From: Saccharothrix sp. NRRL B-16348
Lineage (GTDB): Bacteria; Actinomycetota; Actinomycetes; Mycobacteriales; Pseudonocardiaceae
DNA: 64,000 nt
Direction of reading: 5' to 3'
Assembly (NCBI RefSeq): GCF_001280085.1
Contig: NZ_LGED01000221.1
Coordinates: 62,001-126,000 of the forward strand
In this document: piece by piece, positions 58,137-64,000 of the stretch
How positions within the stretch are numbered: the first letter of the stretch is position 1
How the letters are laid out: every line of letters begins with the position of its first letter
Notes under the pieces: generated by a model
The model's input: the letters and a program-made list of their open reading frames with translations, nothing else
The model's database searches: none
What the model was told of the DNA's origin: nothing
Made by a program: the position numbers and the translations under genes

Positions 58137-59045
58137 GTGACGAACCCAGCCGCTCTCGCCGACCGACTCGCCTCCGGGCTGCTCTCCTTCCCGGTCACCC
58201 ACTTCGACGCCGAGCTGCGGTTCGACGAGGACCGCTACCGCGCGCACCTGGCCTGGCAGGCGGGCTTCGACGTGGCCGGCCTGTTCGCCGCGGGCGGCAC
58301 GGGCGAGGGGTTCTCGCTGACACCCGCCGAAATCGACCAGGTGGTCCGCGTCGCCGTGGACGAGGTCGGCGGCAAGGTGCCCGTGGTCGCACCGGCGACC
58401 GGCGCCACCGCCGTGTCCGTGGCGCAGGCGCGTGCCGCCGAGGCCGCGGGCGCGTCCGGGGTGCTGCTGTTCCCGCCCTACCTCACCGAGGCCGGTCAGC
58501 GGGGCCTGGTCGAGCACGTCTCGGCGGTGTGCCGGGCCACCGGGCTCGGCGTGATCGTCTACAGCCGCGCGAACGCCGTGCTGACCGATGTGACGGTCGC
58601 CGAGCTGGCGGACCGCAACCCCAACCTGATCGGGCTCAAGGACGGTGTCGGCGACGTCGAGCAGCTGACCCGCACCTACGCCCGCGTCGGCGACCGGCTG
58701 CTCTACATCGGCGGCCTGCCGACCGCGGAGACGTTCGCCCTGCCGCTGCTGCAGCTCGGCGTCACCACGTACTCGTCGGCGCTGTTCAACTTCGTGCCCG
58801 AGTTCGCGCTCAAGTTCTACGCCGCCGTCCGCGCCCAGGACCGGACCGCCGTCTACGGGATGCTGCGCGACTTCGTGATCCCCTACCTGGACATCCGCGA
58901 CCGGGAGCGCGGGTACGCGGTGTCGATCGTCAAGGCCGGGCTGACGGCGGTCGGCCGGGACGGCGGCCGGGTGCGCCCGCCGTTGACCGACCTGGCCGAC
59001 GACGAGCTCGCCCGCCTCACCGCCCTGGTCGAGCGGATCGCCTGA
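58137..59045 (+). CDS. kdgD: 5-dehydro-4-deoxyglucarate dehydratase
   Basis: A 302-residue member of the DapA/NAL class I aldolase family. The Schiff-base lysine is Lys168 in [10 protein letters not shown], with Tyr142 in [12 protein letters not shown] and the phosphate/carboxylate loop [10 protein letters not shown] near 53-62. These are the signatures of KdgD, which dehydrates and decarboxylates 5-keto-4-deoxy-D-glucarate to 2-oxoglutarate semialdehyde. The next gene encodes a galactarate-dehydratase-like enolase that would make its substrate. A LysR regulator and box lie upstream. I chose the GTG at 58137 because the promoter is immediately before it; a longer frame to 58086 would overlap the promoter. 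Confidence 0.9.
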   Translation: MTNPAALADRLASGLLSFPVTHFDAELRFDEDRYRAHLAWQAGFDVAGLFAAGGTGEGFSLTPAEIDQVVRVAVDEVGGKVPVVAPATGATAVSVAQARAAEAAGASGVLLFPPYLTEAGQRGLVEHVSAVCRATGLGVIVYSRANAVLTDVTVAELADRNPNLIGLKDGVGDVEQLTRTYARVGDRLLYIGGLPTAETFALPLLQLGVTTYSSALFNFVPEFALKFYAAVRAQDRTAVYGMLRDFVIPYLDIRDRERGYAVSIVKAGLTAVGRDGGRVRPPLTDLADDELARLTALVERIA

Positions 59046-59075
59046 TCGCCTGATCGCCCGAGGAGAAGGAGCCCG

Positions 59076-60212
59076 ATGTCCGCCAGTTCCGACCGGATCC
59101 GCGCCGTGACGTTGTCGTCGGTGACCCTGCCCCTGCCGACCCCGATCAGCGACGCCAAGGTGTTCACCGGCAGGCAGCGGCCCATGACCGAGGTCGCGAT
59201 GCTGTTCGCCGAGATCCGCACCGAAGCCGGGCTGGAGGGCGTCGGGTTCGGCTACTCCAAGCGCGCCGGCGGGCCCGCCCAGTTCGCGCACGCCCGCGAG
59301 GTCGCGCCGGACCTGATCGGCGAGGACCCCAACGACATCGGCAGGCTGTGGACCAAGCTGGTCTGGGCCGGCGCGTCGGTCGGGCGCAGCGGCGCGGCCA
59401 CGCAGGCGCTGGCCGCGTTCGACATCGCGCTGTGGGACCTGAAGGCCAAACGCGCGAACCTGCCGTTGGCGAAGCTGCTCGGCGCGCACCGCGACTCCGT
59501 GCGCTGCTACAACACCTCCGGCGGCTTCCTGCACGAGACCGTCGACCAGATCAAGGACAACGCCGACCGCACGCTCGACTCCGGCGTCGGCGGCATCAAG
59601 ATCAAGGTCGGCCTGCCGGACTGGCCGGAAGACCTGCGCCGGGTCGCGGCCGTCCGCGAGCACCTCGGCGGCGGCGTGCCGCTGATGGTCGACGCCAACC
59701 AGCAGTGGGACCGCCCCACCGCCATGCGCGTCAGCCGGGCGCTGGAGGAGTTCGACCTGGTCTGGATCGAGGAACCGCTGGACGCCTACGACGTCGAGGG
59801 TCACGCCGAGCTGGCCCGGTCGCTGACCACCGCCGTCGCCTCCGGCGAGATGCTGACCAGCGTCGCCGAGCACTACGAGCTGATCCGGGCCGGCGCCGTG
59901 GACGTCCTGCAACCGGACGCGCCCCGGGTCGGCGGCATCACCCAGTTCCTCAAGCTGGCCACCCTCGCCGAGCACCACCACCTCCAGCTCGCGCCCCACT
60001 TCGCCATGGAGATCCACGTCCACCTCGCCGCCGCGTACCCGCGCGAGCCGTGGGTCGAGCACTTCGACTGGCTGCACCCGCTGTTCAACGAACGGCTGGA
60101 GACCCGGGACGGGCGGATGCACCTGTCCGACCGGCCCGGCCTGGGCGTCACGCTCACCGACCAGACCCGCGCCTGGACCGTCGACACCGCCACGGTCGAC
60201 ACGCCCCGGTGA
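59076..60212 (+). CDS. Enolase-superfamily sugar-acid dehydratase (galactarate/L-talarate dehydratase-like)
   Basis: A 378-residue member of the mandelate racemase subgroup. The KxK base motif is Lys175-x-Lys177 (GGIKIKVGL), the metal ligands are Asp206 (DANQQW), Glu232 (IEEP) and Glu258 (SGE), and the second base is His308 (LAPHFAME), probably paired with Asp281. This active-site set fits aldarate dehydratases; galactarate is likely because KdgD acts on the product. GGAGAAGGAG precedes the ATG, 30 bases after kdgD. The substrate is inferred from context, and glucarate or talarate remain possible. Confidence 0.85.
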   Translation: MSASSDRIRAVTLSSVTLPLPTPISDAKVFTGRQRPMTEVAMLFAEIRTEAGLEGVGFGYSKRAGGPAQFAHAREVAPDLIGEDPNDIGRLWTKLVWAGASVGRSGAATQALAAFDIALWDLKAKRANLPLAKLLGAHRDSVRCYNTSGGFLHETVDQIKDNADRTLDSGVGGIKIKVGLPDWPEDLRRVAAVREHLGGGVPLMVDANQQWDRPTAMRVSRALEEFDLVWIEEPLDAYDVEGHAELARSLTTAVASGEMLTSVAEHYELIRAGAVDVLQPDAPRVGGITQFLKLATLAEHHHLQLAPHFAMEIHVHLAAAYPREPWVEHFDWLHPLFNERLETRDGRMHLSDRPGLGVTLTDQTRAWTVDTATVDTPR

Positions 60213-60228
60213 CGCGCGCGAACCCCGG

Positions 60229-61158
60229 GTGAACGCGGTCCTGGCCGGTTTCGCCACCCTCGTCGCGGTGATCGCGGTCGGCTGGACCGCCGGCCGTGCC
60301 CGCGTGCTCGGCGAGGGTGCGGCCGGCGTGCTGTCCCGGCTGTCGTACTTCATCGCGACGCCGGCGCTGCTGCTGCTCACCCTCGCCGAGGCGGACCCGG
60401 CCGTGCTGCTGTCGACCACGCTGGTGGCCACGGCGGGCAGCGCGGTGGTGTGCGCCCTGCTCTACCTCGCCGTCGCGCGGTGGCGCTGGCGGCCGCGCGC
60501 CGGTCACCTGGCGACCGGCGCGCTCGCGTCGTCCTACGTCAACGCGGGCAACCTCGGCGTCGCCATCGCCGTGTACGTGCTCGGCGACGCCTCGCTCGTG
60601 GCCCCCGTGCTCCTGTTCCAGGTGCTGGTCCTGGCGCCGATCGGCCTGACCGTGCTGGCCGCGTCACGCGATCCCGGCCAGGACGCACCGACCCGCACGC
60701 GGCTTCTGACCCAGCCGCTGCGCACTCCCCTGGTGATCGGCTGCGCCCTGGGGCTGGCGCTGGCCGCCGTCGACTGGATGCCCCCGGCCCCCGTGCTGCG
60801 GCCGGTCGAGCTGCTCGCCGACCTCGCCGTCCCGGCCGCCCTGCTCGCCTACGGCGCGAGCTTGCACGGTGCGCCACGCCCGGCGTCCGGCGGCACGGCC
60901 GGTCAGGTGTGGCTGGTCGTCGCGCTCAAGACGGTGGTGCAGCCCGCGTTGGCCTACGCCGCGGGCCGCTGGGTGGTCCACCTGGACGACCCGTCGCTGC
61001 TGGCCGTCACCATCGCCGCGGCGCTGCCCACCGCGCAGAACGTGTTCGTCTACGCCACTGCCTACGACCGCGGCGCCGAACTCGCCCGCGACGTCGTGCT
61101 GCTCACCACCGTCCTGTCCGTGCCGGTCCTCACCGGGATCGCCGTCGTCCTCGGCTGA
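60229..61158 (+). CDS. AEC-family transporter (auxin efflux carrier type)
   Basis: A 309-residue membrane protein with about ten helices in two similar halves (VLAGFATLVAVIAVGWTAG at the start; FVYATAYDRGAELARDVVLLTTVLSVP near the end), the layout of bacterial AEC carriers that move carboxylates such as malate. The GTG at 60229 lies 16 bases after the dehydratase stop, so it is the third gene of the operon and may import or export the sugar acid or a product. Substrate and direction are not shown by the sequence. Confidence 0.82.
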   Translation: MNAVLAGFATLVAVIAVGWTAGRARVLGEGAAGVLSRLSYFIATPALLLLTLAEADPAVLLSTTLVATAGSAVVCALLYLAVARWRWRPRAGHLATGALASSYVNAGNLGVAIAVYVLGDASLVAPVLLFQVLVLAPIGLTVLAASRDPGQDAPTRTRLLTQPLRTPLVIGCALGLALAAVDWMPPAPVLRPVELLADLAVPAALLAYGASLHGAPRPASGGTAGQVWLVVALKTVVQPALAYAAGRWVVHLDDPSLLAVTIAAALPTAQNVFVYATAYDRGAELARDVVLLTTVLSVPVLTGIAVVLG

Positions 61159-61209
61159 CCTCGACCGCGCGGAAACCCGGCCGGCCGCGGCACTCGCTCC
61201 GCCGGTGGC

Positions 61210-62703
61210 TCAGGTGCGGCTCGCGGGCAGGCGCACGGTGACGTCCCGCAGCACCATCGCGCCCGGCGTGCGGCTGCCGTGCAGGACGAACATGTCCGAG
61301 ACCGGGGTGACGGTGAGGAACAGCGACTGGCCGGCCGGGATCGTCGCGGCGACCGCGGGCAGCTCGATCGTGCGGCGGCTGCCCAGGTTCAGGCTCGGCT
61401 CGCGGTGCGGCAGCACGTTGTTCTGGATCACCTTGGCGGTCAGGGGCGAGGTGCCGGCGCTGAGGGCGAAGAACGCGCGGCTGTCCAGGCCGAGCGTGCT
61501 GACGACGGCGTGGAGCGTCGGCGACCCGGCGACGGTGAGCGGGCCGTCCGCGATCTTGATCGCCTGGGGCAGGCCGACGCCGGCGGTGGTCACGATGTCC
61601 GGCAGGGCGGCGGTGGTGGTCGGTGCGACGGAGTCGACGGTGACGCAGCCGCCCTCGGCGGTCATGAGCTGGTAGCGGCCGTGGCCGGTGATCGTGCGCG
61701 GCGCGCCTTGCAGGTTCTCGGCGAGGAACCGCAGTTCGAGCTCGTCGTAGCCGCCGTGCCGCGCGGAGCACGCGTCACCCGCGACGGCGTGCCCGAGGGG
61801 GATCGTGCTGGGCAGCGCGTGGCCGCCGTTGTAGCCGATGAGCAGGCTGTTCGCCCGGGCGCGGTCGGTCAGCGCGCGGTCGAAGTTGTCGATCGCCTGG
61901 TCCAGCGGGAACAGGTTGTCGCTGATGCCCTGGCGCAGCAGCACGGGGATGTCGAGTCGGCGGCCGGCGGCGACGTGGTGCGCGGGGCCGTTGTCGCGGA
62001 AGAACTCGTCCATGGTGGCGGGCCAGTTGCCGGTGAGCAGGCCTTCGGCGTAGCCGGCGTGCAGCGTGGAGGTGTGCGCGTCGAGCGCGGCGGCGTACAG
62101 GGCGGTGACCCAGGTGGTGCGGACGACTCCGCGCGGGGCGAGGCTGTCGTTGAGGGAGTGCCACGTGATCTGGGGCGCGAGCGCGTCGAACCGGGTGCGG
62201 CCGGTCTTCATGATCTCGGTGAACGCGCCGGCGAACTGGAAGCCGCCGCCGTAGGAGCCGCCGACCGCGCCGAGGACCGGGTCGCCCGGCCCGTCGCGGC
62301 GGACCCAGTCGAGCGTGGCGACGTGGTCGATCACCCGGATGACGTCTTCGCCCTCGAACGCGGGGTCCTCCACGTGCGCCTTGCCGCCGCTCTCACCGAA
62401 ACCGCGCTGGTCGATGCTGACCACGCCGAACCCCGCGTCGAGGTACCGCTGGAACGAGCCGGGCGCGGACGTGCGGCTGCCGCCCCAGCCGTGGCTGTGC
62501 AGGAGCACCGGCACCCGGTGGTCGCGGGAGGCTGCGGCGGGTTTGAAGACGCTGACGCAGATGGTCACCGGTCCGGGTTCCAGCGGATCGGTCTCCGGCA
62601 CGCTCGCGACGCAGACGTGGTCCGGCGCGGGGTGATCGGCGCTCGCGGCGGCGGGAGGGGTCAGCGCGACGGCCGCGACTACGAGTGCCATCACCAGGCG
62701 CAT
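61210..62703 (-). CDS. Secreted CocE/NonD (Xaa-Pro dipeptidyl-peptidase-like) alpha/beta hydrolase
   Basis: A 497-residue exported hydrolase of the S15/CocE type. A signal peptide (about 1-23) is followed by the oxyanion region (LLHSHGWGGSR), FGVVSIDQRGFGESGG and the nucleophile Ser in VGGSYGGGFQFA. The probable acid Asp is in LRQGISDNLFPL and the base His in GYNGGHALPS. The C-terminal 170 residues form a beta-sandwich (X-Pro dipeptidyl-peptidase C-terminal domain). It would hydrolyse a peptide or ester outside the cell. GGAGG precedes the ATG at 62703. It is divergent from a second hydrolase, with a perfect palindrome between them. Confidence 0.87.
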   Translation of the reverse strand: MRLVMALVVAAVALTPPAAASADHPAPDHVCVASVPETDPLEPGPVTICVSVFKPAAASRDHRVPVLLHSHGWGGSRTSAPGSFQRYLDAGFGVVSIDQRGFGESGGKAHVEDPAFEGEDVIRVIDHVATLDWVRRDGPGDPVLGAVGGSYGGGFQFAGAFTEIMKTGRTRFDALAPQITWHSLNDSLAPRGVVRTTWVTALYAAALDAHTSTLHAGYAEGLLTGNWPATMDEFFRDNGPAHHVAAGRRLDIPVLLRQGISDNLFPLDQAIDNFDRALTDRARANSLLIGYNGGHALPSTIPLGHAVAGDACSARHGGYDELELRFLAENLQGAPRTITGHGRYQLMTAEGGCVTVDSVAPTTTAALPDIVTTAGVGLPQAIKIADGPLTVAGSPTLHAVVSTLGLDSRAFFALSAGTSPLTAKVIQNNVLPHREPSLNLGSRRTIELPAVAATIPAGQSLFLTVTPVSDMFVLHGSRTPGAMVLRDVTVRLPASRT

Positions 62704-62757
62704 CGGGGACCTCCGGTTGATCAAGGCGCGCTGGGTCGCGCAGTGGATCCAACGAGC

Positions 62758-62779
62758 CACCGTGAAGATCGTCACGGTG
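62758..62779. promoter_or_regulatory. Palindrome CACCGTGA-N6-TCACGGTG
   Basis: A perfect 8-bp inverted repeat lies in the 151-base gap between the two divergent hydrolase genes, a TetR-like operator geometry. The regulator that would bind it is not adjacent. Confidence 0.65.
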
Positions 62780-62854
62780 CAGATACCTTGTGCGCAATTC
62801 AATCGGGTACTAGTTTTATGGCATCGACCCGCACGAAGACCCGAGGAGCACACG

Positions 62855-63574
62855 ATGACCAGCCAGAACCCCACCGTCGTCCTGGTACACGGCGCGTTCG
62901 CCGACGGCTCCAGCTGGGCCAAGGTGATCGACCTGCTGCGGGCGCGTGGCGTGGAGGCGCTCGCGGTGAGCAACCCGTTGCGCGGGCTGGCGCACGACGG
63001 CGACTACGTGGCGAGCGTCGCCAACCAGGTCGACGGGCCGGTCGTGCTCGTCGGCCACTCGTACGGCGGCCCGGTGATCACGCACGCCGCCGCCAAGACG
63101 CCGAACGCCAAGGCCCTCGTGTACGTGGCGGCGTTCGGCATCGACAAGGGCGAGAGCGCGTTGAGCTCGGTCGAGGAGTTCGCGCCGGTGGAGCTGAACA
63201 CGTCCCTGGTGCCGCAGCAGTTCCCTGATGGCGACGGCGACGACACGGAGTTCACGATCCGCCGTGACGCGTTCGCGAGCGTGTTCGCCGCCGACCTGCC
63301 GGACGAGGTCACCGCCACCGCCGCGGTCAGCCAGCGCCCGATCGCGGCCCGTGCCCTCGGCGAGCCGCTGTCCGTCGAGCCCGCGTGGAAGACTCTGCCG
63401 TCGTGGTTCGTGGTGGCGACGGCCGACAACGCGATCAACCCGGACTCGCAGCGTGCCGCCGCCGTTCGGCTGGGCTCGACCACCGTCGAGGTGGAGGCCT
63501 CGCACGCCATCGCCCTCTCCCGCCCGACCGAGGTCGCCGACCAGATCCTCGCCGCCGTCACCGCCGTCTCCTGA
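62855..63574 (+). CDS. Small alpha/beta-fold hydrolase
   Basis: A 239-residue cytoplasmic hydrolase. HGAFADGSSW at the start supplies the oxyanion region, the nucleophile Ser is in VGHSYGGPV, the Asp is probably in VVATADNAI and the His in EASHAIALS. It matches the common family of short esterase-like proteins of actinobacteria. GAGGAG seven bases before the ATG at 62855 fixes the start. It is divergent from the CocE-like gene, and a repeat cluster follows it. The substrate is unknown. Confidence 0.88.
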   Translation: MTSQNPTVVLVHGAFADGSSWAKVIDLLRARGVEALAVSNPLRGLAHDGDYVASVANQVDGPVVLVGHSYGGPVITHAAAKTPNAKALVYVAAFGIDKGESALSSVEEFAPVELNTSLVPQQFPDGDGDDTEFTIRRDAFASVFAADLPDEVTATAAVSQRPIAARALGEPLSVEPAWKTLPSWFVVATADNAINPDSQRAAAVRLGSTTVEVEASHAIALSRPTEVADQILAAVTAVS

Positions 63575-63589
63575 CCGTGCGTGCCGAAC

Positions 63590-63826
63590 CTCCACCACCC
63601 GCGTGTCGAACCCTCAGGACCCGCGTGTCGAACCCTCAGGACCCGCGTGTCGAACCCTCAGGACCCGCGAGTTCCACGTTCGCGTTCGCCCCGGGTCGCT
63701 CGGCCGTGTCCCGAAGGTGGAATTCGGGGGTCCTGAGTGGACGACACGCGGCACCTGGAGGTTCGACACGCGCGACCTGAGGGTTCGACACGCGGCACCT
63801 GGAGGTTCGACACGCGCGGTGGTGGA
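63590..63826. repeat. Intergenic mini-repeat cluster in inverted orientation
   Basis: Three identical 22-base direct units built on CGTGTCGAACCCTCAGGACC run on the plus strand (63602-63667). About 60 bases later at least three similar units run in the opposite orientation (63741-63820, core GGTTCGACACGCG). The outer edges (CCACCACCCGCGTGTCGAACC-like and its near complement) could form a long cruciform or hairpin. It lies between the hydrolase and the response regulator. Confidence 0.85.
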
Positions 63827-63838
63827 AGGATTCCGGGT

Positions 63839-64000
63839 ATGCGGGTGCTGCTGGTGGAGGACGACGAGCCGATCGCCGAGTCGCTCGCGCGCGGGTTGGG
63901 CCGGTACGGGTTCGACGTCGAGTGGGTGCGCACCGGCGCCGAGGCGCTGGCGGCGGAGCCCACCGACATGGTGCTGGTCGACCTCGGTCTGCCGGACATG
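63839..64000 (+). CDS. OmpR/PhoB-type response regulator (partial, cut by window end)
   Basis: The first 54 residues of a receiver domain: MRVLLVEDDEPIAESLARGL with the acidic Asp pair, then MVLVDLGLPDM, where the Asp in VLVDLGL is the phosphorylation site. The overall pattern is that of two-component regulators of the OmpR class, but the DNA-binding domain lies outside the window. GGAAGG eight bases before the ATG at 63839 supports the start. A histidine kinase gene would be expected downstream. Confidence 0.85.
   Translation, partial: MRVLLVEDDEPIAESLARGLGRYGFDVEWVRTGAEALAAEPTDMVLVDLGLPDM

Noticed and set aside
13438..63574. Long open frames antisense to the large enzyme genes
   Set aside because: High GC keeps antisense frames open; their translations are Arg/Gly/Val-rich and lack motifs, while the chosen strands show signal peptides and catalytic residues.
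63590..63826. CRISPR array
   Set aside because: The units abut without unique spacers, appear in both orientations, and no cas genes are near.

Overview
The window is very GC-rich, uses many GTG starts and apparently leaderless genes, and carries gene families typical of large-genome soil actinobacteria: XRE, LysR, LacI, MerR, MocR and TetR regulators, carbohydrate-active enzymes with Ig-like, CBM2 and ricin-type modules, a Pkn-type kinase and a STAS/HATPase partner-switching set. It looks like chromosome of a filamentous actinomycete, most likely Pseudonocardiales (Saccharothrix, Lentzea or Actinosynnema-like). That placement is inferred from overall character, not from a marker gene. I saw no rRNA, tRNA, transposase or CRISPR array.

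Layout. 1-13.4 kb: a GNAT/DUF5995 pair; a resistance-like locus made of a methyltransferase, an XRE-cupin regulator and a DHA2 efflux pump, with three copies of one palindrome; a second MFS pump; a secreted trypsin-like protease; TetR and MerR regulators; and an esterase plus metallo-hydrolase pair divergent from a MmyB-type regulator. 13.4-23.6 kb: an arabinan-degradation locus (GH43-like, GH51, GH127-RICIN) with LacI-type operators in the divergent promoter region. 23.8-28.4 kb: a 1,381-residue polymorphic-toxin-like protein with an N-terminal LQ..AGN.AV motif as seen in cargo of extracellular contractile injection systems, a JAB-like motif and a small C-terminal nuclease-like domain, followed by an overlapping candidate immunity gene. 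28.3-35.5 kb: acetyltransferase, CE12 esterase with lectin domain, membrane proteins, oxidoreductase and a spermidine-synthase-like protein.

35.6-40.4 kb is a signalling island: a membrane Ser/Thr kinase, two HATPase anti-sigma-like proteins flanking a STAS protein that lacks the phosphorylatable serine, and an ECF sigma factor fused to an anti-sigma zinc finger, a hydrophobic segment and an exported tail. 40.5-51.4 kb: AraC-GyrI regulator, multicopper oxidase, LacI regulator followed by a CBM2-GH62 arabinofuranosidase with a perfect LacI operator, EamA exporter/LysR pair, PLP trans-sulfuration enzyme/MocR pair, and a CopZ-like chaperone behind a CsoR-like palindrome. 51.5-57.1 kb: sialidase, SGNH hydrolase plus polysaccharide deacetylase operon, GNAT, YjbR-like protein, and a secreted EEP-fold nuclease/phosphatase. 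57.2-61.2 kb: LysR, KdgD, galactarate-dehydratase-like enolase and an AEC transporter, a probable aldarate catabolic operon. 61.2-64 kb: two alpha/beta hydrolases around a palindrome, an intergenic mini-repeat cluster, and the start of a response regulator.

Taken together, the secreted enzymes would release arabinose and deacetylated pectin or xylan from plant cell walls. The KdgD operon would take galacturonate-derived galactarate to 2-oxoglutarate semialdehyde. The shared LacI-type palindromes suggest that the 20-kb and 45-kb arabinosidase loci are one regulon.
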